A stretch of 64,000 bases of DNA from Rhizobium grahamii CCGE 502 (GCF_000298315.2 NZ_AEYE02000031.1:308290-372289), one strand, 5' to 3'. Positions 16,307-27,861 are shown, counted from the stretch's first letter. Made by a program: numbers and translations. Notes: generated by a model from the letters alone, not told the origin.

Positions 16307-17308
16307 ATGAAAAAACTTGTCGTTGCGGGCATGCTGTGCCTCGCGGCCGTGGCCGGGGCGGGCCAATCGGCGAATGCGACGTCGATTTTGGGTTGGCAGA
16401 TCGGCGGCAAAGCCGCGGATCGGCAGCCTCAGGCACCGGTCGTAAACGTGCAGGCCGGCGGAGCTGAAGTTCGCGTCCAGCAGCTTGAAGAGCAGTTGCG
16501 TCAGCTGAACGGCCGCATCGAAGAGATGAGCTTCCAGCTCCTGCAGATGCAGGAAACGATCCGCAAGGCCCAGGAAGACAACGAATTCCGGTTCCAGGAA
16601 CTGGAAAAGGGCGGCGGCAGCAGTGCCGGCGGTAGCACCAAGACGATGAAGAAAAGCGAGGCCGATGTGCCTCCTCCGGCTCAAGGTCAGGGCGGCGGCG
16701 ATGATGTCGCCCGCGTGATCCAAGCACCACAGGGAGCCGAAACGGCTCCCTCGACCGATGTTCCGGCAAACGAGGGTCTCGGTCAGCCGCCGAAGCAGCT
16801 CGGCTCGATGGAGTTCGACAAGAACGGCAATCCGGTCGGCGGCTCGGTCAATGAGAATGCCGCGGTTGGATCAGGCCCGGTTCCGGGTGTCGATTCCGGT
16901 CGTTCGTCGCAGACTGCGTCGCTCGGCAGCGAAGCCGATCAGTACAAGGCTGCCTATGGCCACGTTCTGTCCGGTGACTACTCGACGGCGGAGCAGGAGT
17001 TCACCCAGTATATCGCTCAATATCCGAGCAGCGCACGGGCAGCCGACGCGAATTTCTGGCTTGGCGAGGCGCTCTACTCGCAGGGCAAGTACAACGAAGC
17101 CGCCAAGCGGTTCCTCGATGCGCACAAGAAGTACGGCAGCTCTGAAAAGGCGCCGGAAATGCTGCTGAAGCTCGGCATGTCGCTCGCAGCGCTCGACAAC
17201 ACGGAAACCGCATGCGCCACGCTGCGGGAAGTCCCGAAGCGTTACCCCAAGGCTTCGCGGGCCGTCATAACCAAGGTCGCCAGCGAGCAAAAACGCCTCG
17301 CTTGCTAA
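16307..17308 (+). CDS. cpoB: Tol-Pal system TPR protein CpoB (YbgF)
   Basis: 333-residue periplasmic protein. Signal peptide at residues 1-25 (MKKLVVAGMLCLAAVAGAGQ...), N-terminal coiled coil at about 55-100 (VQQLEEQLRQLNGRIEEMSFQLLQMQETI) that trimerises in E. coli. A Gly/Ser-rich linker follows, then C-terminal TPR repeats from about residue 205 (YKAAYGHVLSGDYSTAEQEFTQYIAQYPSSARAADANFWLGEALYSQGKYNEAA). CpoB coordinates peptidoglycan synthesis with outer membrane constriction. Start is set at the signal peptide with a GGACAGGA ribosome site rather than at an ATG-like codon 78 bases upstream. Confidence 0.92.
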   Translation: MKKLVVAGMLCLAAVAGAGQSANATSILGWQIGGKAADRQPQAPVVNVQAGGAEVRVQQLEEQLRQLNGRIEEMSFQLLQMQETIRKAQEDNEFRFQELEKGGGSSAGGSTKTMKKSEADVPPPAQGQGGGDDVARVIQAPQGAETAPSTDVPANEGLGQPPKQLGSMEFDKNGNPVGGSVNENAAVGSGPVPGVDSGRSSQTASLGSEADQYKAAYGHVLSGDYSTAEQEFTQYIAQYPSSARAADANFWLGEALYSQGKYNEAAKRFLDAHKKYGSSEKAPEMLLKLGMSLAALDNTETACATLREVPKRYPKASRAVITKVASEQKRLAC

Positions 17309-17320
17309 GGTCTTCCGGTT

Positions 17321-18640
17321 TTGTGCCCGGACGGCCCGCTTCTACCTGAGACGGCAGCACGCCGTTTTCTTGACTCGCTGACCAAGCCCTCGCGCATTCT
17401 TGTCGCTATTTCGGGTGGAAGCGATTCAACCGGCCTGCTTCTGGCGCTTGTTGAAGCCCTCAAGGCCACATCCAATTCAAGAATCTCTCTTTGTGCGGCA
17501 ACTGTCGACCATAGCTTGCGGGCAGAATCGGCCGAGGAGGCGCGCGAGGTTGCAGCCTTCTGCAGCTCGCTTGGTATCCCGCACTTAGTCAAGGTGTGGC
17601 AGGGTGAGAAGGCCAAATCAGGCATCATGGCGGCAGCACGCGACGCTCGCTACCAGCTGCTTGCGGATGTCGCCGAAAGCCTGAAGGCCGACATTGTCGT
17701 GACCGCGCATACGGCAGACGATCAGCGCGAGACGCTTGCCATGCGCAAGGAGCGCTCTGAGCAAGCGAGCACGGGTATTGCCGACCTCGTTCTTTTCGAT
17801 CGAAACCTCTGGATAGCCCGGCCACTGCTCGGCTGCAGACGGGAAGCTATTCGCGACTTTCTCCGTGCGCGACAGGTTTCCTGGATCGATGACCCGAGCA
17901 ACGACGATCCGAAATATGAGCGCGTTCGGGTGCGCTTGCGCCTGGCGGGGGAAGCTGAGGTCGCGTCTGATGCGGACGGGGCGGATATGCGCGCGGCGCT
18001 CGCCACTTCGGCGGGCCGGTGGTTGCATCAGTATTTTGCCCTGCATTCTCCTTGGATAGGTCAGGTGATGCCGGCCGGGCTCGCCGATCGAGAGACGCTT
18101 TGTTATGCCGTTCCACGCCTTGCGGCAGTGTTTGGCGGGCAGGCATTCCCGCTCGGGCGAAAGCAAACGGACGATGTGCTCGGGCTTGTTGAACGTGGAA
18201 GGCCGGGCCGGATGACCGCGGGCAGGGTGGTCTTCGACCTTCGGCGCGACGGGCTCTTTCTCGTCCGCGAAAGCCGCGGCATTTTGCCGTTGACGTTGTC
18301 GCCGGGTGCGCGCGGTCTCTGGGACAGCCGGTTCCTCGTTGAAAACGGATCTCCGGCCGACATCACTATTCTTGCAGGTCAACCCGGGCCCGTCAGCGGT
18401 CGACTGCCCAGGGGTGTTGTTCGACGAGCCTTCGCGGCGACACCACGCATCGTTGATTTCGCAGGAGAAGATCCACTTGCCAGTGTTAGCGAGAAAGTAC
18501 GGATCAGCCCCTATTTTTCGCCCTTCGACCGTTTTTTGACACGATTTGATTTCATCTTCGCAGATAGCCTTGCGGCTGCCTTTGGTACACGCCCCTATCC
18601 AAAACCGCCTTTAGGTCTTATTGACGGAAAATCTATCTAA
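17321..18640 (+). CDS. tilS: tRNA(Ile)-lysidine synthetase TilS
   Basis: 439-residue enzyme that attaches lysine to C34 of tRNA-Ile(CAU) so it reads AUA. The PP-loop ATPase motif ISGGSDSTG (residues 30-38), VDHSLRAES, ARYQLLADVAES and ADIVVTAHTADDQRET mark the catalytic domain. The C-terminal half is long and poorly conserved, as in alphaproteobacteria. The start appears to be TTG at 17321, 12 bases after the cpoB stop; no ATG lies near the N-terminal boundary. It lies between cpoB and ftsH, which is the normal order in rhizobia. Confidence 0.9.
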   Translation: MCPDGPLLPETAARRFLDSLTKPSRILVAISGGSDSTGLLLALVEALKATSNSRISLCAATVDHSLRAESAEEAREVAAFCSSLGIPHLVKVWQGEKAKSGIMAAARDARYQLLADVAESLKADIVVTAHTADDQRETLAMRKERSEQASTGIADLVLFDRNLWIARPLLGCRREAIRDFLRARQVSWIDDPSNDDPKYERVRVRLRLAGEAEVASDADGADMRAALATSAGRWLHQYFALHSPWIGQVMPAGLADRETLCYAVPRLAAVFGGQAFPLGRKQTDDVLGLVERGRPGRMTAGRVVFDLRRDGLFLVRESRGILPLTLSPGARGLWDSRFLVENGSPADITILAGQPGPVSGRLPRGVVRRAFAATPRIVDFAGEDPLASVSEKVRISPYFSPFDRFLTRFDFIFADSLAAAFGTRPYPKPPLGLIDGKSI

Positions 18641-18738
18641 CAGTCCAGTTTGCCTTGGCATTCACCTGAGGCAATCCTATGTTAGAGGCCAAATAAGACG
18701 GTCGCCATGAGGCGGCTGTTCCAGTGCTGGGGAGTTCG

Positions 18739-20670
<1,932 letters not shown>

Positions 20671-20689
20671 TTTCTCTTGCAGAATGACC

Positions 20690-20722
20690 GAAAGGCCGGG
20701 TCCGTTAGGACGCCGGCCTTTC
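20690..20722 (+). terminator. Terminator after ftsH
   Basis: GAAAGGCCGG / CCGGCCTTTC stem around a GTCC...GGAC extension, 20 bases after the ftsH stop. The T-run is short (TTTCG). Confidence 0.75.
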
Positions 20723-20908
20723 GCGTCGGTAACGCGATGTAATGGGTTTTCTTGCTAATTTACGTGATGGACACCGCGATTTATGTCATGCCGGTGACAT
20801 AGCGAGGCCTCATTTGGGGCTCTTGTAGCGATAATTCCGCCTGTGGCGGCTCATTTTTTGCAAGTGGTAATGCGCAGCCTGAAGGCGCGCCAAGGCACAG
20901 GGGTGCAT

Positions 20909-22261
20909 ATGAAAAGACGCTATTTCGGTACGGATGGCATTCGCGGTCAGTCCAACGTGTTCCCAATGACACCGGATCTTGCGATGCGAGTTGGTATCGC
21001 AGTTGGAACGATCTTCCGAAGAGGCAACCACCGTCATCGCGTCGTCATAGGCAAGGACACTCGCCTTTCTGGCTACATGTTGGAAAACGCCATGGTTGCG
21101 GGCTTCACCGCTGCCGGCATCGATGCGTTCGTTCTTGGTCCGATACCGACGCCGGCTGTGGCCATGCTGACACGGTCCTTGCGTGCCGATATCGGTGTCA
21201 TGATTTCGGCCTCGCATAATCCCTACGAGGACAATGGCATCAAGCTCTTCGGGCCGGATGGCTACAAGCTGTCCGACGATCTGGAATCGCAGATCGAGGA
21301 CCTGCTTGAGAAGGATCTGTCCACGCAGCTTGCAAAGTCGGATGACATCGGCCGCGCCAAGCGCGTTGACGGCGTTCACGACCGTTACATCGAGCACGCC
21401 AAGCGCACGCTGCCGCGCGACGTGACGTTGCAGGGATTAAGGATTGCGATCGATTGCGCCAACGGCGCTGCCTACAAGGTCGCTCCAGCTGTTCTCTGGG
21501 AACTCGGTGCCGATGTCGTGACCATTGGCAACGAGCCGAACGGCACCAACATCAATCTCAATTGCGGTTCCACCAGCCCGGTCGCACTGCAGAAGAAGGT
21601 CGATGAAGTGCGCGCCGATATCGGCATTGCGCTTGATGGCGACGCCGACCGCGTGATCATCGTCGACGAGAACGGTGCGGTTGTGGATGGCGACCAGCTG
21701 ATGGCTGTGATTGCCGAAAGTTACGCCGAGAGCCAACAGCTTCGCGGCGGCGGCATTGTCGCGACTGTGATGTCCAATCTCGGCCTCGAGCGCTTCCTCG
21801 ACGACAAGGGACTCGGTCTCGTGCGTACGATGGTCGGTGACCGCTACGTTGTCGAGCATATGCGCCAGCACAACTACAATGTCGGCGGCGAACAGTCCGG
21901 ACACATCGTGTTGTCGGACTATGGCACGACCGGCGACGGCTTGGTGGCTGCGCTGCAGATCCTTGCTGCGGTCAAGCGGACCGGCAGGACCGTCAGCGAA
22001 GTGTGCCGTCGCTTTGACCCCGTGCCGCAGCTCCTCCGCAACGTCCGTATCTCCGGCGGCAAGCCGCTCGAGGATATTCAGGTGCAGAAGGCGATCGCCG
22101 ATGCGGAGGCCGAGCTCGCAAAGAATGGCCGCCTGGTTATCCGCCCGTCCGGAACGGAGCCTCTGATCCGCGTCATGGCCGAGGGTGATGATCGCTCGCA
22201 GATCGAGCGGATCGTCAACGAGTTGATCGGCACGATTTCGAACGTGCGCTCTGCGGCGTGA
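20909..22261 (+). CDS. glmM: Phosphoglucosamine mutase GlmM
   Basis: 450-residue enzyme that interconverts glucosamine-6-P and glucosamine-1-P for peptidoglycan and lipopolysaccharide synthesis. Start [13 protein letters not shown] is the family N-terminus. The phosphoserine loop [14 protein letters not shown], the metal loop [10 protein letters not shown], the sugar loop GGEQSGHI and the C-terminal phosphate loop [12 protein letters not shown] are all intact. It follows ftsH in the conserved rhizobial order, but with a terminator between them it likely has its own promoter. Confidence 0.97.
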   Translation: MKRRYFGTDGIRGQSNVFPMTPDLAMRVGIAVGTIFRRGNHRHRVVIGKDTRLSGYMLENAMVAGFTAAGIDAFVLGPIPTPAVAMLTRSLRADIGVMISASHNPYEDNGIKLFGPDGYKLSDDLESQIEDLLEKDLSTQLAKSDDIGRAKRVDGVHDRYIEHAKRTLPRDVTLQGLRIAIDCANGAAYKVAPAVLWELGADVVTIGNEPNGTNINLNCGSTSPVALQKKVDEVRADIGIALDGDADRVIIVDENGAVVDGDQLMAVIAESYAESQQLRGGGIVATVMSNLGLERFLDDKGLGLVRTMVGDRYVVEHMRQHNYNVGGEQSGHIVLSDYGTTGDGLVAALQILAAVKRTGRTVSEVCRRFDPVPQLLRNVRISGGKPLEDIQVQKAIADAEAELAKNGRLVIRPSGTEPLIRVMAEGDDRSQIERIVNELIGTISNVRSAA

Positions 22262-22451
22262 AGTCGACATGCACGCTTTTGGTCGGGTGCCGCCAGCGTC
22301 CAACTGGCGCGCCTCCGTTCCCGTAACATCATGATAAATATCTTGTAAATTTAATCGGACATTAACTCTAGTTTGCAAGAATCCAGGCTGAATAAAGGTC
22401 AGACGCGGTCTCGTGGCGCGTGCTGGGTATTGATTGTTCCTGGAGAATACT

Positions 22452-23222
22452 ATGAAGCGATTTTTGATTGCCGCGGCTGCGGCGCTGATGGGAGGTGTCC
22501 CGGCTCTCGCTGCCGATCTTTACGTCGACCCGGCGCCGCCACCGGTTCCCGCTTTTGGCGGATGGTACTTGCGCGGCGATATAGGCATGACCAATCAGCG
22601 TCTTGGCGGAATGCAGCACGAGCTGTTTGACGACGTGGATATTCGCGAATTTGTCGATGACGGCAGCTTTGACAGCGGGCCGCTCGGTGCGCTTGGTGTT
22701 GGCTATCAATTCAACCAGTGGCTGCGTGGCGATGCGATCGTCCAGTATCGGGGCAAGACTGATTTCTCTGCGCTTGATCGTTATGGGCACACTGATGCAA
22801 CGGGCACGGCTGTCTGGGATGCCACGAATGACTACGACGGTGCCAAGTCGGAATGGCTGTTGATGGCCAACGCCTATGTCGATATCGGCACTTGGGAGGG
22901 CATCACGCCATATGTGGGCGCCGGTATCGGTGCCTCACGCAATACGATCTCTCGTTTCCGCGATGTTAACGTCCCTACCTTGGGAGTTGCATACGGCGAC
23001 AGCGACTCCACCTGGAACTTTGCCTGGGCGCTGCATGCTGGTATCGGCTATCAAGTGACCGACCGCCTGACCGTCGATTTTGGCTACAGCTACGTTGACC
23101 TTGGTGACGCAAAAAGCGGCCGGCTCCGCTCCTATGACGACACTGTTAACACCGGCCCGATGCACTTCAACAACATTACCTCGCACGACTTCAAGCTCGG
23201 CCTGCGCTACTCCCTGCAATAG
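22452..23222 (+). CDS. Outer membrane beta-barrel protein (Omp25/RopB-like)
   Basis: 256-residue protein with a signal peptide (MKRFLIAAAAALMGGVPALAA), a Pro-rich linker (DPAPPPVPAFGG) and an eight-strand-type beta-barrel. Barrel landmarks are GWYLRGDIGM, GYQFNQWLRGDAIVQYRG, ITPYVGAGIGAS, HAGIGYQVTDRLTVDFGYSYVDLGD, and a terminal HDFKLGLRYSLQ ending in Gln after an aromatic/hydrophobic strand. A GGAGAATAC ribosome site precedes the ATG. The next gene is a related barrel, suggesting a local duplication. Ligand or function cannot be told. Confidence 0.82.
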   Translation: MKRFLIAAAAALMGGVPALAADLYVDPAPPPVPAFGGWYLRGDIGMTNQRLGGMQHELFDDVDIREFVDDGSFDSGPLGALGVGYQFNQWLRGDAIVQYRGKTDFSALDRYGHTDATGTAVWDATNDYDGAKSEWLLMANAYVDIGTWEGITPYVGAGIGASRNTISRFRDVNVPTLGVAYGDSDSTWNFAWALHAGIGYQVTDRLTVDFGYSYVDLGDAKSGRLRSYDDTVNTGPMHFNNITSHDFKLGLRYSLQ

Positions 23223-23256
23223 CCAATTCATTCATCGCTGCACGAGCTTTCGACTT

Positions 23257-23284
23257 CAAGGTCGCCGTCACGGCGGCCTTTTTC
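23257..23284 (+). terminator. Terminator between the two beta-barrel genes
   Basis: AAGGTCGCCG / CGGCGGCCTT stem with a TCA loop followed by TTTTTC. Confidence 0.85.
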
Positions 23285-23400
23285 GTGGTTTTAACCTCAA
23301 TCGCAGTTAACAAATATAGTTAACCGCGCGTTAGCATCTCGCTGGAATAATACCGCATGGTCAGTCATGCGGGCACCGCTTTGCCCGGTCGGGAATTGCA

Positions 23401-24201
23401 ATGAAATCGTCCATCACGATCCTCGCCACTGCGGCAAGCCTTGTTCTGCTTGGTGGGCGGGCGATGGCGGAGGAGCCCCCGATTGATGAGGCACCGGAGA
23501 TAAGCATTCCGGGCGACTCATCCACGACCGGCTGGTATCTCCGCGGTGATCTTGGTTATGCTCCATGGACCGGCAACGAAACGCCGGACTACCGCTTCGA
23601 TGATGGGGCGACCCACGAGTTCGATTCGGCACGCTTCTCGAAGCCTGTTTCTGGCGGTGCGGGGATTGGCTATCAATTCACCGACATCTGGCGCGCCGAC
23701 CTGACCGGGGATTTCTTTAAAAGCGATTTTACCGGCACGGCCAACACTAATCTGCCTTGTGCCGCTTCCGCGCCTGCTGGGACCGGCTGCGCCTCCGGTG
23801 TGCGCGCCGATCTTCGGGCCTATGGCGTCATGACCAACGGCTATGCGGACCTTGCGACGGTTGCCGGCTTCACGCCGTATGTCGGCGCCGGCATTGGGAT
23901 AACCAACGTCAGATGGGGTAGCGTACGTTCGCAACCCGAGTGCGTCGATGGTGGTTCGGCCTGCTCTGGGGTCACGTTTCTCCCCCAAGATTTCAACGGC
24001 AAAAACAACTGGCGCTTCACCTATGCACTGATGGCCGGCCTCAGTTATGAAATCACCAACAACATCAAGGTCGATTTCGGCTATCGCTTCTCCGATATTG
24101 CCGGCGGCAGCATGTTTGCCGGCCCCTCCGGGACAAGCGGCCGCGACGACGGATTGACTCGGCATGAGATCCGTATCGGCTTGCGGATGGCCGGCTGGTA
24201 G
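23401..24201 (+). CDS. Outer membrane beta-barrel protein, paralogue
   Basis: 266-residue exported barrel related to the one just upstream. Signal peptide MKSSITILATAASLVLLGGRAMA, then GWYLRGDLGYA, GAGIGYQFTDIWRADLTGDF, FTPYVGAGIGITNV, YALMAGLSYEITNNIKVDFGYRFSDIAGG and a final RIGLRMAGW, ending in an aromatic residue as barrels do. Unlike its neighbour it has four Cys in two loops (CAASAPAGTGCAS and PECVDGGSACS), so disulfide-braced surface loops are likely. It has its own leader with three TTAAC repeats (23291-23324) after the terminator, so it is regulated separately. Confidence 0.8.
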   Translation: MKSSITILATAASLVLLGGRAMAEEPPIDEAPEISIPGDSSTTGWYLRGDLGYAPWTGNETPDYRFDDGATHEFDSARFSKPVSGGAGIGYQFTDIWRADLTGDFFKSDFTGTANTNLPCAASAPAGTGCASGVRADLRAYGVMTNGYADLATVAGFTPYVGAGIGITNVRWGSVRSQPECVDGGSACSGVTFLPQDFNGKNNWRFTYALMAGLSYEITNNIKVDFGYRFSDIAGGSMFAGPSGTSGRDDGLTRHEIRIGLRMAGW

Positions 24202-24300
24202 TCCGTGACGCAATGACGCGTGTAGACCAAAAAATCCTCCAGCTGCGACACTTCTCCGTTGACTATGTCAGGCCCGATCTATATCCACGGCGGCGGGACA

Positions 24301-24318
24301 CCTCTCCCCAACGAGAGG
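24301..24318 (+). ncRNA. Hairpin in serC leader, candidate serC RNA motif
   Basis: CCTCTC / GAGAGG, a perfect 6-bp hairpin with a six-base loop, lies 25 bases before serC and close to its ribosome site. A conserved serC leader RNA motif is known upstream of serC in alphaproteobacteria, and this position fits it. I have not matched the full consensus. Confidence 0.45.
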
Positions 24319-24342
24319 CTAATTACCTGGAAGGGTATACAT

Positions 24343-25524
24343 ATGGCCACTGCCACCGCGAAGCCGGACGTCCGTCCGAACAACACCCATTTTTCTTCTG
24401 GCCCTTGCTCGAAGCGCCCCGGTTGGTCGCTCGAAGCCCTTTCCGACGCGCCGCTCGGCCGTTCGCATCGTGCGAAAATCGGAAAGACGAAGCTCAAGCA
24501 AGCCATTGATCTCACACGCGAAGTTCTCGAAGTGCCTGCGGATTACCGCATCGGCATCGTGCCCGCTTCCGATACCGGCGCCGTAGAAATGGCGCTCTGG
24601 TCGCTGCTCGGCGAGCGCGGCGTCGACATGGTCGCCTGGGAAAGCTTTGGCGCCGGTTGGGTCACCGACGTCGTCAAGCAGCTGAAGCTGAAGGACGTTC
24701 GCAAGATCGAAGCCGGTTACGGCGAACTCCCCGATCTCTCGACCATCGATTTCGACCGCGACGTCGTCTTCACCTGGAACGGCACCACCTCGGGCGTTCG
24801 CGTTCCGAATGGCGATTTCATTCCCGCTGACCGCAAGGGCCTGACGATCTGTGACGCGACGTCTGCCGCCTTCGCGCAGAACCTCGATTTCGCCAAGCTC
24901 GATGTCGTCACTTTCTCCTGGCAGAAGGTTCTCGGCGGCGAGGGCGCTCATGGCGTCATCATCCTCAGCCCACGCGCCGTCGAGCGTCTGACGACCTACG
25001 CACCGGCCTGGCCGCTGCCGAAGATCTTCCGCATGACCTCGGGCGGCAAGCTGATCGAGGGTATCTTCACCGGCGAAACCATCAACACGCCGTCGATGCT
25101 CTGCGTCGAGGACTATATCGATGCGCTGCTGTGGTCGAAGAACGTCGGCGGTCTGAAGGGCCTGATGGCTCGCGCTGACGCCAACGCCAAGGTCATCGCC
25201 GACTTCGTCGCCGCCAATGACTGGATCGCCAACCTGGCAGTCAAGGCCGAGACGGCTTCCAACACCTCGGTCTGCCTAAAGATCACCGACAAGGACGTTC
25301 TGGCGCTCGACGCCGACGGCCAGGCGAACTTCGCCAAGGGTATCGTCAGCCTGCTCGACAAAGAAGGTGTCGCTTATGACATCGGCCACTACCGCGACGC
25401 GCCGTCGGGCCTTCGCATCTGGGCCGGCGCCACGATCGAAACTTCTGACATGCAGAAGCTGATGCCGTGGCTCTCCTGGGCGTTCGCGACCCAGAAGGCA
25501 ACGCTTTCCCAGGCCGCAGCCTGA
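24343..25524 (+). CDS. serC: Phosphoserine aminotransferase SerC
   Basis: 393-residue class V aminotransferase for serine biosynthesis (3-phosphohydroxypyruvate to phosphoserine). The PLP lysine lies in [26 protein letters not shown] at the start and [22 protein letters not shown] are typical of the alphaproteobacterial type. Start [15 protein letters not shown] is chosen, with an AAGGG ribosome site; a start 84 bases upstream would lie in the leader. It is followed by serA after 86 bases that hold a hairpin. Confidence 0.95.
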   Translation: MATATAKPDVRPNNTHFSSGPCSKRPGWSLEALSDAPLGRSHRAKIGKTKLKQAIDLTREVLEVPADYRIGIVPASDTGAVEMALWSLLGERGVDMVAWESFGAGWVTDVVKQLKLKDVRKIEAGYGELPDLSTIDFDRDVVFTWNGTTSGVRVPNGDFIPADRKGLTICDATSAAFAQNLDFAKLDVVTFSWQKVLGGEGAHGVIILSPRAVERLTTYAPAWPLPKIFRMTSGGKLIEGIFTGETINTPSMLCVEDYIDALLWSKNVGGLKGLMARADANAKVIADFVAANDWIANLAVKAETASNTSVCLKITDKDVLALDADGQANFAKGIVSLLDKEGVAYDIGHYRDAPSGLRIWAGATIETSDMQKLMPWLSWAFATQKATLSQAAA

Positions 25525-25537
25525 GTTGATCGCATCC

Positions 25538-25560
25538 GGCTCCGCTGAAAAAGCGGAGCC
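25538..25560 (+). other. Intercistronic hairpin serC-serA
   Basis: GGCTCCGCT / AGCGGAGCC, a perfect 9-bp stem with a five-base A-rich loop, without a T-run. It may act in RNA processing or partial termination between serC and serA. Confidence 0.55.
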
Positions 25561-25610
25561 TCGCAATCCCGATTACATTCCATCGTTGAACCTTTTGAAG
25601 GAAGCCCCCA

Positions 25611-27206
25611 ATGGCACCTCGCGTTCTCGTATCCGACGAACTGTCGGAAACCGCCGTCCAGATCTTCCGTGATCGCGGCGTCGAAGTCGATTTCCAGCCG
25701 CAGCTCGGCAAGGACAAGGACAAGCTCGCCGAAATCATCGGCAACTATGATGGTCTCGCCATCCGCTCCGCCACCAAGGCGACGGAAAAGCTGATCGCGT
25801 CTGCGACTAACCTCAAGGTCATCGGCCGCGCCGGCATTGGCGTCGACAACGTCGATATCCCGGCTGCTTCGAAGCGCGGGATCATCGTCATGAACACGCC
25901 CTTCGGCAACTCGATCACGACGGCGGAACACGCCATCGCGCTGATGTTCGCCGTTGCCCGCCAGCTGCCGCAGGCCGACGCCTCCACGCAGGCCGGCAAG
26001 TGGGAAAAGTCGAAGTTCATGGGCGTCGAAATCACCGGCAAGACGCTCGGCGTCATCGGCGCCGGCAATATCGGCGGCATCGTCTGCAAGAAGGCCATCG
26101 GCCTCGGCATGCATGTTCTCGCCTATGACCCCTTCCTCTCGGCTGAGCGCGCCCAGGAAATGGGCGTTACCAAGGTCGAGCTGGACGAGCTGCTCGCCAA
26201 GGCCGACTTCATCACGCTGCACGTGCCGATGACCGACAAGACTCGTGGTATCCTCGGCAAGGAAAACCTCGCCAAGACCAAGCCCGGCGTTCGCATCATC
26301 AACTGCGCCCGTGGCGGCCTGGTTGACGAGGCAGCACTTGCCGAAGCCATCAAGTCCGGTCACGTCGCCGGCGCCGGCTTCGACGTTTTCGAGGTTGAGC
26401 CCGCCAAGGAAAGCCCGCTGTTCGGCCTGCCGAACGTCGTTTGCACCCCGCATCTCGGGGCGTCGACGACGGAAGCCCAGGAGAACGTGGCCCTCCAGGT
26501 TGCCGAGCAGATGTCGGACTACCTCGTGAAAGGCGCCGTTTCCAACGCCATCAACATGCCGTCGATCACGGCGGAGGAAGCACCGATCCTCAAGCCGTTC
26601 ATCCGGCTTGCAGACGTTCTTGGCGCTTTCGTCGGCCAGGTCACGGAAGAGCCGATCAAGGAAATCGAGATCCTCTTCGACGGTGCCACCGCTGGCATGA
26701 ATACGCGGGCGTTGACGAGCGCGCTGCTTGCCGGTCTGATCCGGCCGCAGGTCGCCGACGTCAACATGGTCTCTGCTCCCGTTATGATCAAGGAAAAGGG
26801 CATCGTCCTCTCCGAGGTCAAGCGCGACAAGACCGGTGTTTTCGACGGCTACATCAAGCTCACCGTCAAGACCGACTCGATGACCCGTTCGATCGCCGGC
26901 ACAGTGTTCTCCGACGGCAAGCCGCGCTTTATCCAGATCAAGGGTATCAACCTCGATGCCGATGTCGGTTCGCACATGGTCTACCTCACGAACACCGACG
27001 TTCCCGGCATGATCGGCTTCATCGGCACGACGCTTGGCGCCGCTGGCGTCAACATCGCGAACTTCCAACTCGGCCGTGACAAGCAGGGCGGCGATGCGAT
27101 CGCGCTGCTTTACGTCGACGGTCCGATTGGCGACGAGGTGCTTGCCAAGCTGATGGCAAACCCCGCAATCCGCCAGGCAAAGCCGCTGGTTTTCGCAGTC
27201 GACTGA
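25611..27206 (+). CDS. serA: D-3-phosphoglycerate dehydrogenase SerA
   Basis: 531-residue first enzyme of serine biosynthesis, of the long type with an intervening domain and ACT domain. The NAD motif GVIGAGNIGG (about residues 146-155), the D-2-hydroxyacid dehydrogenase signatures around FITLHVPMTDKT and NCARGGLVDEAALAEAI, and the catalytic His in CTPHLGAST are visible. The C-terminal ACT domain reads NTDVPGMIGFIGTTLGAAGVNIANFQLGR. It forms an operon with serC. A strong AAGGAAG ribosome site is present. Confidence 0.97.
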   Translation: MAPRVLVSDELSETAVQIFRDRGVEVDFQPQLGKDKDKLAEIIGNYDGLAIRSATKATEKLIASATNLKVIGRAGIGVDNVDIPAASKRGIIVMNTPFGNSITTAEHAIALMFAVARQLPQADASTQAGKWEKSKFMGVEITGKTLGVIGAGNIGGIVCKKAIGLGMHVLAYDPFLSAERAQEMGVTKVELDELLAKADFITLHVPMTDKTRGILGKENLAKTKPGVRIINCARGGLVDEAALAEAIKSGHVAGAGFDVFEVEPAKESPLFGLPNVVCTPHLGASTTEAQENVALQVAEQMSDYLVKGAVSNAINMPSITAEEAPILKPFIRLADVLGAFVGQVTEEPIKEIEILFDGATAGMNTRALTSALLAGLIRPQVADVNMVSAPVMIKEKGIVLSEVKRDKTGVFDGYIKLTVKTDSMTRSIAGTVFSDGKPRFIQIKGINLDADVGSHMVYLTNTDVPGMIGFIGTTLGAAGVNIANFQLGRDKQGGDAIALLYVDGPIGDEVLAKLMANPAIRQAKPLVFAVD

Positions 27207-27226
27207 GTTTTGCTCCCAAGGCAATG

Positions 27227-27264
27227 AGAAAACCCGGCGCGGGAACCTGCGCCGGGTTTTCTCG
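27227..27264. terminator. Strong bidirectional terminator after serA
   Basis: GAGAAAACCCGGCGC / GCGCCGGGTTTTCTC, a near-perfect 15-bp stem with A-run and T-run built into the arms, placed about 20 bases after the serA stop. Confidence 0.9.
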
Positions 27265-27338
27265 TTTTGCCTGTTGATCACTCGCGCTGATCACTGTCGC
27301 GAGCGACTATCGTTCCTTTCACCAATTCGGGTGCTTCT

Positions 27339-27497
27339 ATGACAAAGTCAGTCGTCATTACCGTCCTTGCGCTCTCATCCATTATGAGCCTGTCATCCTG
27401 CGCAAACACGGCGAATGGTCTTGCCAAGGACGGCCGGGAGGCGAGTAGTGCTCTGGATCAAAGCACGCATCGTATCCTGAGGGCCGGCGCGAACTGA
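27339..27497 (+). CDS. Entericidin A/B family lipoprotein
   Basis: 52-residue lipoprotein too small for most gene callers. It reads MTKSVVITVLALSSIMSLSSC (lipobox LSSC, Cys 21), then ANTANGLAKDGREASSALDQ and a short tail. The N-T-x-x-G-x-G/A-x-D pattern after the Cys, with a helical DGREASSAL-type segment, is characteristic of entericidins, small cell-envelope lipoproteins first described as a toxin/antidote pair in E. coli. A plain single copy is common in rhizobia. Function here is not known. Confidence 0.75.
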   Translation: MTKSVVITVLALSSIMSLSSCANTANGLAKDGREASSALDQSTHRILRAGAN

Positions 27498-27558
27498 GAG
27501 ACGCTGCCGGCCCTCTGCGCTTACGAAGCACCGGCCGCCAGATCAAGAGGGCTTGCCG

Positions 27559-27861
27559 TTACTGCGGCGTCGCCGGAGCCGGAGCAGCGGGGGCCGGAGC
27601 GGCCGGAGCGGCAGGGGCCGCCGGAGCGCTCGCGGGCGGGTTTGCTGCAGGCGGCGATGCCGGTGCAGTCGATGCAGGTGGCGAAGCCGGCTCGGACGCC
27701 GTCGGCGCCGGGGCTGTCGCTGTCGACGAACTCTGTGATCTTGGCCAATATGTAGCCGCCAAGGCAACGACGACGACGATCGCTGCGAGCACAATCCAGA
27801 TCGTCCTGCTCTTGGATGCTGACGTGTTCACCGGGTTCGGTCTGTTGAAGTCGTTCGTCAT
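27559..27861 (-). CDS. Pro/Ala-rich single-pass membrane protein
   Basis: 100-residue protein: cytosolic N-terminus (about 1-18), one helix (TIWIVLAAIVVVVALAATYW, about 20-40), then a low-complexity Pro/Ala/Ser tract to the end (PAPTASEPASPP...). The start has a GAGGAGTAAC ribosome site. Such N-in proteins with a Pro-rich periplasmic tail are common in rhizobia and of unknown role. GC-rich low complexity makes homology searches uninformative. Confidence 0.65.
   Translation of the reverse strand: MTNDFNRPNPVNTSASKSRTIWIVLAAIVVVVALAATYWPRSQSSSTATAPAPTASEPASPPASTAPASPPAANPPASAPAAPAAPAAPAPAAPAPATPQ

Noticed and set aside
25389-27281. Very long open frame antisense to serC/serA
   Set aside because: It lies opposite a certain serA gene and is rich in His/Arg/Asp as expected for antisense of GC-rich coding DNA; no family motifs.
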